Origin: an uncultured Bacteroidales bacterium
GTDB lineage: Bacteria; Bacteroidota; Bacteroidia; Bacteroidales; UBA932
DNA length: 6,842 nt
NCBI GenBank assembly: GCA_900545245.1
Contig: UQYV01000068.1
Span: forward strand, 1 to 6,842
Direction of reading: 5' to 3'
Positions 1-5,940 of this stretch are shown piece by piece (position 1 is the stretch's first letter; each line of letters begins with the position of its first letter). Under the pieces are notes generated by a model. That model made no database searches. It had not been told where the DNA came from and was given only the letters and a program-made list of their open reading frames with translations. Position numbers and translations under genes: made by a program.

Positions 1-9
1 AATAAAAAG

Positions 10-59
10 AAAAGAGGCTAACCTCAAAGTCAATTTGACTTTTTAGTCAGCCTCTTTTT
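10..59. terminator. Probable bidirectional intrinsic terminator
   Basis: AAAAGAGGCT (10-19) is perfectly complementary to AGCCTCTTTT (49-58). Inside it lies a second perfect palindrome, AAAGTCAA (26-33) and TTGACTTT (35-42), around a single T. The 3' side runs into a T-rich tract (TTTTTGTTTTTG), and the 5' side is A-rich, so the reverse strand also ends in a U-rich tract. It could end an unseen gene upstream of the window and insulate the lipoprotein gene that follows. It would also serve a convergent transcript. Seen: the stems and tracts. Inferred: the function. Confidence 0.75.
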
Positions 60-102
60 GTTTTTGATTTGCCGTGAGATTTTCTACATTTTTTGCATAA
101 TC

Positions 103-132
103 TTTGCTATTGGGAGCCGTGACAATAATTTG
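103..132 (+). promoter_or_regulatory. Candidate Bacteroidota-type promoter for the LRR lipoprotein gene
   Basis: TTTG at 103-106 is followed after 19 nt by TAATTTG at 126-132. This is close to the Bacteroidota primary sigma pattern (TTTG, about 19-21 nt, TAnnTTTG), but the -7 box is one base short. Transcription would begin near 138-140, leaving a leader of about 20 nt before the ATG at 160. No Shine-Dalgarno sequence is visible, which is usual in this phylum. Confidence 0.4.
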
Positions 133-159
133 AAATAATTTAGAACAAATCAAAACGAG

Positions 160-1365
160 ATGAAACAGAACTATCTGGTGGCCGTGATTGTTGCCACCGC
201 TTTATTTTTCACAGGATGCGACAAACAGGAGAATGCTCCTATTACGCCGGACGATCCTGGAACAGAACAACCCGAAGAACCGAAACCGGAAAAACCGGAA
301 AAGCCCGAAGATTTGGACGAAAACGATTGCATAATCTTCTCTGATGCAGTCTTGGAAAAAGGACTTCTTGCCATAAAGCCTTCGATTGACCTCAATGGTG
401 ATGGGAAAATTTCGCTTAGCGAAGCTGCCGAAGTGCGAGAAATTAATTTGAGTTTCGATGCGCCTCAAGACAGCGGAGAAAATCTTGTGGGAGACATATC
501 CCAACTCAAATACTTCAGCAAACTTGAAAAACTCGGGCTTAAATATCATAAAATCAGCGACATAACTCCAATTGAAGGGATAACATCTCTCCGTGAGCTC
601 ATACTCATCGGAAATCCAATCAAGACCATAAATACTAAAGAATTGGGTAATCTTGAGATTCTCAGACTCTCAGACACAGATGTCAAGAGCGTAGACTTGA
701 GCAACACACCAAAACTTACTGAGCTCTACCTTTCGCGCACACAAATAGAGAAGCTTGAAATCTCCGGAATGGCAAATATTTCAGAAATACTTGCCATAGG
801 TTGCAAAAGACTTAAAGAAGTAAAACTATCCAATCTTCCGGCAATTAACCGGGTGGACGCATTAAAATGTGACGTGCTAAGTTCCATCAGTGTCACCGAC
901 TGCCCGGAACTCACTGAACTTCAGATGGACAGCAACCAACTTGAAGGCATCACGCTGGAAAATCTCCCTAAACTCCAGAGGCTCAATCTATATGAGAACA
1001 AACTCACTTCACTTGATGTGAGCGCATTCCCTGAATTACAATTCCTCTTCATTTATGACAATAAGATTCAAGAACTCGACCTGTCAAAGAATCCGAAGCT
1101 TTTTATGTTGATGGCAAGTGGCAACCTGATGGAGAGCGTAGACTTGAGCGCCAACGACAAACTTGCAAGGATCGAACTCGAAAATATGCCAAATATGAAG
1201 GTCCTCAACATCAAGAACTATTACTATGATGAAGAAATATGCGAGTACAGCATAGTTGAGGGCAACAATGCACTGGAAAAAGTCATTGCAGATGCCGGTC
1301 CAGAGTATAACGCTGTGGTCAATATGTTCAAAGGCAACAGTAAAGTCAAGGTTGTGACAGAATAG
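160..1365 (+). CDS. Exported lipoprotein with EF-hand loop and leucine-rich repeats
   Basis: Predicted 401-residue surface or periplasmic lipoprotein. A short signal peptide ends in a lipobox (FTGC), making Cys20 the likely lipidated residue. Residues about 27-56 form a low-complexity Pro/Glu/Lys spacer (PEKPEKPE and similar). Residues 77-88 (DLNGDGKISLSE) match a canonical 12-residue EF-hand or dockerin-type Ca2+ loop, with D, N, D, G, I and E at positions 1, 3, 5, 6, 8 and 12. Residues about 110-352 are leucine-rich repeats of roughly 20-23 residues (for example LTELYLSRTQIEKLEISG and LQRLNLYENKLTSLDVS), resembling internalin-like repeats of Bacteroidales. A non-repeat tail of about 50 residues follows. 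LRR domains usually bind proteins or glycans; no ligand can be named. It has its own promoter candidate and is tail to tail with the hydrolase gene, 7 nt between stops. By eye it is more AT-rich than the TPR and hydrolase genes. Confidence 0.9.
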   Translation: MKQNYLVAVIVATALFFTGCDKQENAPITPDDPGTEQPEEPKPEKPEKPEDLDENDCIIFSDAVLEKGLLAIKPSIDLNGDGKISLSEAAEVREINLSFDAPQDSGENLVGDISQLKYFSKLEKLGLKYHKISDITPIEGITSLRELILIGNPIKTINTKELGNLEILRLSDTDVKSVDLSNTPKLTELYLSRTQIEKLEISGMANISEILAIGCKRLKEVKLSNLPAINRVDALKCDVLSSISVTDCPELTELQMDSNQLEGITLENLPKLQRLNLYENKLTSLDVSAFPELQFLFIYDNKIQELDLSKNPKLFMLMASGNLMESVDLSANDKLARIELENMPNMKVLNIKNYYYDEEICEYSIVEGNNALEKVIADAGPEYNAVVNMFKGNSKVKVVTE

Positions 1366-1372
1366 CCACCGC

Positions 1373-2269
1373 CTACAACACAATCAATCCGGAAGCTGAT
1401 GTCCGGGGCAATGGACGCAAGGAAATTGCCCCGGATTCTATTTGGCCGGCCGCTTCCAATTCGTCCAGAACAGCCTTGGAAGCGTCGTAGGCAAGACGCG
1501 GGGTGTTGTTGTTCTCGCTCAAGTGACAGAGAAAGACATGGCGCAGGGACGGATGAAAAAAGCGGTGCAGAGCGTGGGCGCACTCATCATTCGAAAGATG
1601 ACCGTGACCATTCATTATACGCATCTTCAACTCGTGCGTGTATGGGCCGCCCATCAGCATATCCACATCGTAATTGGACTCGAAAACCACCGAATCGGAC
1701 TCCTTCGCAAAGGCAATCGCCTCATCGGTGACACGGCCGGCATCTGTCATTATGAAAAAATTGTGGCAACGTATTTCACCGGAAACTCCGAGCATCTGCG
1801 AAAGCGAAGCCCCTTCCGGAAGTTCGTCCAGGGGAATGCGGATTGCATAGCCAATTGTCTGTGTGGCATCGTGCGGGACGACGAAATAGCGTACACCGAA
1901 GCCGCAGACATCGTTCCAACCGTCTTCGACAAGTTTCAAAACAGTTGCTCCGAGACTTGTCAGTTTGAGAGTTCGACTGAGCAGAGCATCAGCCAAGACA
2001 TCCGAGGTCCAGACCGGTTTGTTGAGCTTCTTGCAGTAGGACGCGAGGCTACGGACATGATCCATGTGGTCGTGAGTGATGAGAACTGCGCCGAAATCGT
2101 CCGTCGAAAGGCCATGGTCAGAAAGAATGGATTTTAGACGCTTCAGGCTCACGCCGGCGTCAATCAAAATGCCTCCGAGACAGTTCTCGCCGTCGAAACG
2201 CCCGAGAAAATAGCAGTTTCCACTGCTGCCGCTCGAAAGGCTCAGAAATTTCACATTGATGTCACTCAT
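1373..2269 (-). CDS. YycJ/WalJ-like metallo-beta-lactamase-fold hydrolase
   Basis: The 298-residue protein has the metallo-beta-lactamase fold signature: the N-terminal strand FLSLSSGSSGNCYF, LIDAGVS, and the metal-binding motif HDHMDH at residues 66-71. Further probable metal or active-site positions are His133 (VPHDAT), Asp176 (MTDAG), the FESNYD segment near 196-201, GHGHLSN near 221-227 and His249 (LCHLSENNN). The SGSSGN start, ESNYD and CHLSENN motifs are those of the YycJ/WalJ subgroup; length fits. Members from Firmicutes have been described as 5'-3' DNA exonucleases; the role in Bacteroidales is not settled, so the substrate here is inferred only. There is no signal peptide, so it is probably cytoplasmic. 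The ATG at 2267-2269 matches the family start. It lies 47 nt downstream of the TPR gene on the same strand with no promoter seen between, so the two are probably co-transcribed. Confidence 0.92.
   Translation of the reverse strand: MSDINVKFLSLSSGSSGNCYFLGRFDGENCLGGILIDAGVSLKRLKSILSDHGLSTDDFGAVLITHDHMDHVRSLASYCKKLNKPVWTSDVLADALLSRTLKLTSLGATVLKLVEDGWNDVCGFGVRYFVVPHDATQTIGYAIRIPLDELPEGASLSQMLGVSGEIRCHNFFIMTDAGRVTDEAIAFAKESDSVVFESNYDVDMLMGGPYTHELKMRIMNGHGHLSNDECAHALHRFFHPSLRHVFLCHLSENNNTPRLAYDASKAVLDELEAAGQIESGAISLRPLPRTSASGLIVL
1402..1435 (+). terminator. GC-rich hairpin inside the hydrolase gene's 3' end, possible terminator for the LRR gene
   Basis: TCCGGGGCAAT (1402-1412) and ATTGCCCCGGA (1425-1435) form a perfect 11-bp inverted repeat with a 12-nt loop, beginning 36 nt after the lipoprotein stop codon. 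On the + strand it is followed only by a short T-rich stretch (TTCTATTTGG), so it is at best a weak intrinsic terminator. It codes for the last residues of the oppositely oriented hydrolase. No other terminator is visible for the + strand gene. Confidence 0.35.
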
Positions 2270-2316
2270 TGTCTTCCCCTCGTTTCATATAGTCTAACGC
2301 CAGATCTCCTGTCACT

Positions 2317-4338
2317 CTAATTCTTCTCATCCTCACAGAACTTTTTGATGACCCCGTATGCATCCCCCACTCCGAGTTCACCGGCTCGGGAAAGGTCTAT
2401 GCAGCCTTTTTCCTTGTCCTTCAGATAAATCTGGACGAGTCCCCGGTTGAAATATGCATCGCCGAGATAAGGGAAAGCGGCTATGGCCTTCGTGTAGTTC
2501 TCGATTGCCTTCACAAAATCCGATGACAGGCAGTAGAGATTGGCCAGATTATATAATATATAAGGTATGTTCCCGGCTATGGCATCGGCTTCAAGCAGGT
2601 CATCAATAGCCTCGGAATAGTCGTAATGTCGCGTCACCTGATCCTTCACGCGGGCGCGTGTATTGCCGGAGTCGTCCATCGAGAGAGACTGCACATTACT
2701 CTCAATGCTGGATATAAACTCAATCATGTCGGCACGGAGCACCCCTCGATTCATGTAGTAGAATGCTCGGTAGAGTTTCTCGACATCGGTCGCCGGAGAT
2801 TCAGCGATGGCGTTGTCGTAGTGGGCTCTGGCAAGATTGTACTGTCTGTCACGGCTGTCGGCAAGAGCCAGGAGAAACTCTTCCCGAGCCGGCGAAAGCC
2901 CGTCACCACGAAGTTTCGTGAAGTCTCCGGAGCATTTCACAGTCCCAGTGTTGTCGAGCGTCACAGCAACTGGAAGGCTGCGTTCGAAACGCTGTAGAAG
3001 CGGGTTTTCATAGACATGAGAAGTCATGTAGTTGCCCTCGTCAGCGGCGTCAGCAGGGACAAAACTGAACATCGGACGAAGTTTGATGTCGACGTCGCGG
3101 TGCTGGAGCATCTCATCGTTAAAGTCCTTCTTCGCGAAGTCAGCCTCAAAGGCAAGCAGCGAGCTGTATTTCTTCGTCGTATCGGCGAGCGAGTTTTCAT
3201 CGGTGACGTTCTTCGCACGATATTCCGCGACCTTGCGCTGCGCCGTCTGATAGTCCGCTTTCGACTCCTTCTGCATTCCGAGAAGATTCTTGACGTATGA
3301 GCGGTTCATATACGCCTTTGCAAAATCGGGATAGAGTTCAATCGCCCGGTCATAGTCTTCGAGAGCATCGCGGTACATTCCGAGTTCGATGAGCACGGAG
3401 GCTCGGTTGAAATGTGCCAGGACATTGTCGGGATTTATGTTTATGACTCTGTCGAGGTCTTCAAGCGAGGCTTCATAGTCTCCAAGTTGCGCCATAATAA
3501 GGCCCCTGTTATAGAGAGTGAGGGCATTGCCCGGTTCGTCCCGCAGCACACGGTTGAGGTCCGACATTGCCTCGCGGTACTTTTTCTGCTCGTAGTACAT
3601 CAAGGCGCGGTTGAAATAGGCAAAGGTGTTCGAAGTGTCTATCGCAATCGCCTTATCCATATCCTCTATCGCAAGATCCATCCGGTTCTGTGCCGCGTAG
3701 AGCCGTCCCCTGCGGACATAGCCTTCGGGGTCGAAACGGTCGAGACGGATGGCCTTGTTGTAGTCGGTCATCGCCTTGAGCGTGTCACCAAGGAAAAGAT
3801 AGGATGCACCGCGATTGAGATATGCCGACGGGTCCTTCGGTTCTTTGCGGATGTAGCGATCGAAATCCTTCACTGCATTGTCGAACCTCTGGGAGAGGAA
3901 ATAGGTGACTCCCCTACTGAAATAGAGGCCGGAATAGCCCGGACGAAGTTCGAGAGCCTTGTTTATGTCGCTCAGCGCCGCATCATAGTTTCCCGTGCGG
4001 CTTTCGGTGATACCGCGGTAGTGGTAGCCGGAGGTAAAGACCGGGTTGATGCGCACGGCGGCGTTGAAGTCCTGCTTCGCTCCTCTGAAGTCTCCGAGAT
4101 TGTATTTGGCGATGCCGCGGAAGAAGTAGTTTTCATAGTCTGTCGTGTCCAGACGCGCGAGGACGTTGAAGTTCTCGATGGCCTGGGAAAACTTGCCGTC
4201 AGCGAGAGCGGAGCGTCCACGGTACATGAACATATCCTTGTCGTACTGGGCGAAGGCCGGAACTGCCGCAAACTTCATCAGAAGAATGGCGGCAATCACG
4301 TAAAGTGTGGAATAAAATGCTTTTCCCAGTTTGCTCAT
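2317..4338 (-). CDS. Exported tetratricopeptide-repeat (TPR) protein
   Basis: The 673-residue protein starts with a signal peptide (hydrophobic core about 10-26) and a probable signal peptidase I site AFA|Q at 30/31, so it is probably periplasmic. From about residue 35 to 374 there are ten consecutive 34-residue TPR units with the usual pattern, for example AYxNRG...LGDYxxAxxDxxxAIxxxP. A region of about 100 residues without clear repeats follows, then a degenerate unit (RQYNLARAHYDNAIAESP) and two C-terminal TPRs ending in KGCIDLSRAGELG...AYGVIKKFC, an ending I associate with Bacteroidales TPR proteins. TPR solenoids bind partner proteins; no enzymatic motif is seen, so it is likely a scaffold or assembly factor with unknown partner. 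It is the first gene of the pair with the hydrolase and has a candidate promoter upstream. The start at 4338 is chosen because it gives a complete signal peptide. Confidence 0.92.
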   Translation of the reverse strand: MSKLGKAFYSTLYVIAAILLMKFAAVPAFAQYDKDMFMYRGRSALADGKFSQAIENFNVLARLDTTDYENYFFRGIAKYNLGDFRGAKQDFNAAVRINPVFTSGYHYRGITESRTGNYDAALSDINKALELRPGYSGLYFSRGVTYFLSQRFDNAVKDFDRYIRKEPKDPSAYLNRGASYLFLGDTLKAMTDYNKAIRLDRFDPEGYVRRGRLYAAQNRMDLAIEDMDKAIAIDTSNTFAYFNRALMYYEQKKYREAMSDLNRVLRDEPGNALTLYNRGLIMAQLGDYEASLEDLDRVININPDNVLAHFNRASVLIELGMYRDALEDYDRAIELYPDFAKAYMNRSYVKNLLGMQKESKADYQTAQRKVAEYRAKNVTDENSLADTTKKYSSLLAFEADFAKKDFNDEMLQHRDVDIKLRPMFSFVPADAADEGNYMTSHVYENPLLQRFERSLPVAVTLDNTGTVKCSGDFTKLRGDGLSPAREEFLLALADSRDRQYNLARAHYDNAIAESPATDVEKLYRAFYYMNRGVLRADMIEFISSIESNVQSLSMDDSGNTRARVKDQVTRHYDYSEAIDDLLEADAIAGNIPYILYNLANLYCLSSDFVKAIENYTKAIAAFPYLGDAYFNRGLVQIYLKDKEKGCIDLSRAGELGVGDAYGVIKKFCEDEKN

Positions 4339-4360
4339 CGCGAAAAAATCACTACTTTTG
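4330..4360 (+). promoter_or_regulatory. Consensus-like promoter for the M28 gene, overlapping the TPR start codon
   Basis: TTTG (4330-4333), exactly 19 nt, then TACTTTTG (4353-4360): a full match to the TTTG-N19-TAnnTTTG Bacteroidota pattern. Transcription would start near 4366-4369, giving a leader of about 90 nt before the ATG at 4457. The -33 box lies inside codons 2-3 of the oppositely oriented TPR gene, and the TPR start codon sits between the two boxes, so use of the two genes could interfere. Confidence 0.55.
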
Positions 4361-4417
4361 GCGGCGTTTTGTGCAGTCGATGGCAGATGCGCCGAAACTC
4401 AAAGACACATAAACATG

Positions 4418-4448
4418 CAAAGATAATCATTTAGCGAGCATTTAAAAA
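4418..4448 (-). promoter_or_regulatory. Candidate promoter for the TPR-hydrolase pair
   Basis: On the minus strand TATCTTTG (4425 down to 4418) is a full match to the TAnnTTTG -7 box. At 19 nt spacing the -33 position reads TTTT (4448-4445), matching three of four bases of TTTG. The start would fall near 4410-4413, with a leader of about 73 nt to the TPR ATG at 4338. Confidence 0.5.
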
Positions 4449-4456
4449 TAGATTTT

Positions 4457-5515
4457 ATGCCCATTCGGACAAATATGATAAATTTTTCCGGAATATCAGC
4501 CGGTCTAAGAAAAAGATGCCTAACATCGGCAGCTGCTCTTGCCGGACTGTTTTCCGTCTGCATCAGCGCACAAGCGCAGCGTTTCCCGGCAAGAAACGTG
4601 GTGTGGGAAGCAAAGCTCAAGTGGCAGGTTGCCTTTCTTGCGGACAGCCTCTGCGACGGGCGGGCAACAGGCACGAGAGGTGGGACCGAGGCTGCTTTTT
4701 TCATTGAACGCAGGTTCCGCGAGGCCGGTCTTGATCCCATAGGCGAAAGCGGTGCGCAGGAAGGCTATGTGCAGTCGTTCAAGACGGAAAGCGGTGCTGT
4801 CGGGCACAATATCATCGGGTTCATGAACGGTTCGAGAAAGGTTCACGAGAGCGAGTATGTCATTGTCGGGGCACATTTTGACCATCTCGGAAACTTCGGA
4901 GGCAAGATGTATCCGGGAGCGGACGACAATGCTTCGGGGGTTGTTGCGGCAATCAGTCTCGCGGAGATGTTCCGGATTTCGAAAATCATCGGCAAGGCAT
5001 ATTTCAAAAACATAATTTTCGTAGCTTTCGACGCAAAGGAAAAAGGATTGTCGGGTTCAGCGGCATTCTGGACGGCACTCGAAAACGGAAGATTCCGAGA
5101 TCCGTTTACGGGCAAAACAATCTGGCCGGAGATGGTGAAACTTATGGTGAACATCGACCAAATCGGATGCTCCCTCTCCCCTCTCGCATCAGGAAGGGAG
5201 GACTATCTGCTCGCGGTTGACGGAGGCACGCTCGGAAGCCGTGAAAGCGAACTTCTTGACTGGTGCAACCGCATTTTCGAGACCAATCTCGAACTCTGTC
5301 ACAGCTACTACGGCAGCGAGAACTTCACCAAAGTCTTCTTCAAAATCACCGACCAAAACGTCTTTGCGCAGCACAGGATTCCGTCCGTGCTCTTCACTTC
5401 CGGCATCACAATGAACAACTACAAGCCCTGGGACAGCGCCCAGACCCTCAACTACGAGGTCCTCAAACGCCGCATCTGGCTCATCTGGCACTGGCTGGAG
5501 TATCAGCTTTACTAA
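4457..5515 (+). CDS. Exported M28-family peptidase homologue with altered active site
   Basis: The 352-residue protein has a basic N-terminus, a hydrophobic segment and a probable signal peptidase I site (AQA|Q, 40/41), so it is likely periplasmic or secreted. Known M28 landmarks are present: VGAHFDHLG (His140, first metal ligand), PGADDNASG (Asp156, bridging Asp), FDAKEKGLSGS at 191-201, where the usual Glu-Glu pair is Lys194-Glu195, and VNIDQIG (Asp234, metal ligand). Two features are unusual. The first Glu of the pair, the general base in Aeromonas aminopeptidase-type enzymes, is Lys. The C-terminal His ligand expected just before the (Y)xPxD segment is not seen; the sequence reads TMNNYKPWDS (318-327). 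It may therefore be catalytically weak, use a different mechanism, or be inactive. An alternative start is Met7 (4475), which also leaves a usable signal peptide. The gene has its own promoter and is divergent from the TPR gene. Confidence 0.88.
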   Translation: MPIRTNMINFSGISAGLRKRCLTSAAALAGLFSVCISAQAQRFPARNVVWEAKLKWQVAFLADSLCDGRATGTRGGTEAAFFIERRFREAGLDPIGESGAQEGYVQSFKTESGAVGHNIIGFMNGSRKVHESEYVIVGAHFDHLGNFGGKMYPGADDNASGVVAAISLAEMFRISKIIGKAYFKNIIFVAFDAKEKGLSGSAAFWTALENGRFRDPFTGKTIWPEMVKLMVNIDQIGCSLSPLASGREDYLLAVDGGTLGSRESELLDWCNRIFETNLELCHSYYGSENFTKVFFKITDQNVFAQHRIPSVLFTSGITMNNYKPWDSAQTLNYEVLKRRIWLIWHWLEYQLY

Positions 5516-5527
5516 GATGATCTACTT

Positions 5528-5560
5528 TGGAAAATAATAAGGTCTAAAAATTATTTTCCG
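5528..5560 (+). terminator. Inverted repeat downstream of the M28 gene, likely terminator
   Basis: GGAAAATAAT (5529-5538) and ATTATTTTCC (5550-5559) form a perfect 10-bp inverted repeat with an 11-nt loop, 13 nt after the M28 stop codon. A T-rich stretch (TCTACTTTTCG) follows, but there is no clean U-run, so termination is plausible rather than certain. The octamer TCTACTTT flanks the hairpin on both sides (5521-5528 and 5563-5570). Confidence 0.5.
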
Positions 5561-5594
5561 TGTCTACTTTTCGCGTCTGGTGCAAACATAAAAA

Positions 5595-5680
5595 ATGAAA
5601 AAGTTGAAAAGTGTTGAGTATGTTTGAAAAGTCGCTTGAAAAAGTGTATATTTGCAGTGAAAAGTCGCTTGGAAAAGTGT
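5595..5680 (+). repeat. Cluster of TTGAAAAGTG-like direct repeats around a promoter
   Basis: Two near-identical 23-nt units, 5625-5647 and 5658-5680, differ at one base and have a 33-nt period. Each unit contains two copies of a shorter motif close to TTGAAAAGTG. Counting all, related motifs occur at 5595 (ATGAAAAAGT), 5604 (TTGAAAAGTGT), 5624 (TTGAAAAGTC), 5636 (TTGAAAAAGTGT), 5657 (GTGAAAAGTC) and 5669 (TTGGAAAAGTGT), all in the same orientation. The first 23-nt unit fills the space between the -33 and -7 boxes of the promoter at 5623-5654; the second begins just after the -7 box. This looks like an array of protein-binding sites, but no regulator is known to me. Confidence 0.7.
5623..5654 (+). 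promoter_or_regulatory. Near-consensus promoter of the orphan transcript
   Basis: TTTG (5623-5626), 20 nt, then TATATTTG (5647-5654) matches the Bacteroidota promoter pattern fully. Transcription would begin near 5660. No protein gene of normal size lies downstream on this strand, so it probably drives a small RNA or is the relic of a lost gene. The -33 box is also the right half of a perfect inverted repeat, CAAACATA (5583-5590) and TATGTTTG (5619-5626). Confidence 0.6.
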
Positions 5681-5780
5681 GATATGATCAAACCTGTCTT
5701 TGACACTTAGATAGAGATATACTTATGATATATCAAGTCCCCAGACCGCTGTAGTGGCGATTTGGGGATTATGATTTTTT
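5661..5780 (+). ncRNA. Candidate small RNA, about 120 nt
   Basis: The stretch is bounded by the promoter at 5623-5654 and the terminator hairpin at 5736-5780. Between them are two possible small stem-loops: TCAAA (5688-5692) with TTTGA (5699-5703), and GATATA (5716-5721) with TATATC (5729-5734). An alternative pairing is AAGTGT (5675-5680) with ACACTT (5703-5708). The only reading frame with an ATG is an 8-codon one at 5684-5710 (MIKPVFDT). I do not recognise an RNA family; 6S-like or other Bacteroidales RNAs were considered but cannot be supported. The 5' end is estimated from promoter position. Confidence 0.4.
5736..5780 (+). terminator. Intrinsic terminator of the orphan transcript
   Basis: AGTCCCCA (5736-5743) pairs with TGGGGATT (5763-5770), 8 bp with one G-U. 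An inner stem CCGC (5746-5749) with GTGG (5754-5757) closes a TGTA loop. A run of six T follows at 5775-5780. GC-rich stem plus T-run is the classic intrinsic terminator shape. Confidence 0.7.
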
Positions 5781-5810
5781 CAGACTTTGTAGTAGATAAG
5801 CCTTTGGGAC

Positions 5811-5940
5811 GCCGGACGGTCAAGGGACTTCGGACCGGTACGCACCTGTCGGTGCTATCCCTCCCACGCCTTGGCGCGGGTCCCTCCCGTTCACGAAGCC
5901 ACGGGCGGCTACGCTGTCCGAAGTCCCTTGTCCATCCGGC
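5811..5940. repeat. 130-nt cloverleaf-like element with 25-nt inverted arms
   Basis: The arms 5811-5835 and 5916-5940 pair at 23 of 25 positions (mismatches at 5817/5934 and 5820/5931), including the perfect 15-bp block CAAGGGACTTCGGAC with GTCCGAAGTCCCTTG. The 80-nt interior holds three stem-loops: GCACC/GGTGC (5842-5855, loop TGTC), CCCACGCC/GGCGCGGG (5863-5880, one mismatch), and CCCGT/ACGGG (5886-5905, 10-nt loop). TCCCTCCC occurs twice (5858-5865, 5881-5888). The element is much more GC-rich than the AT-rich DNA around it and lies 22 nt beyond the fic stop codon. It could be a dispersed palindromic repeat, a small non-autonomous mobile element, or a structured RNA. A 62-codon frame crosses it (5762-5950) but is rejected as a gene. 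I believe similar sequence recurs in Bacteroidales genomes, but this is recollection, not a search result. Confidence 0.75.

Noticed and set aside
202..549. 115-codon frame on the minus strand
   Set aside because: It is antisense to the lipoprotein gene, and its Phe/Arg-rich sequence is the reverse reading of the Pro/Glu/Lys spacer.
1444..1451. GGCCGGCC palindrome
   Set aside because: An 8-bp palindrome in GC-rich coding sequence encoding ordinary residues of the hydrolase; no sign of a function.
1442..2137. 231-codon open frame on the + strand
   Set aside because: It is antisense to the hydrolase gene, which has the full metal-binding motifs; the + strand product has no recognisable feature.
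3412..4434. 340-codon open frame on the + strand
   Set aside because: It lies antisense to the TPR gene, whose signal peptide and ten in-phase repeats prove the minus-strand frame; the + strand translation shows no recognisable domain and is explained by codon bias of the repeats.
5595..5680. CRISPR array
   Set aside because: Only two 23-nt units with a 10-nt gap, the gap is a promoter -7 box, and no cas gene is present.
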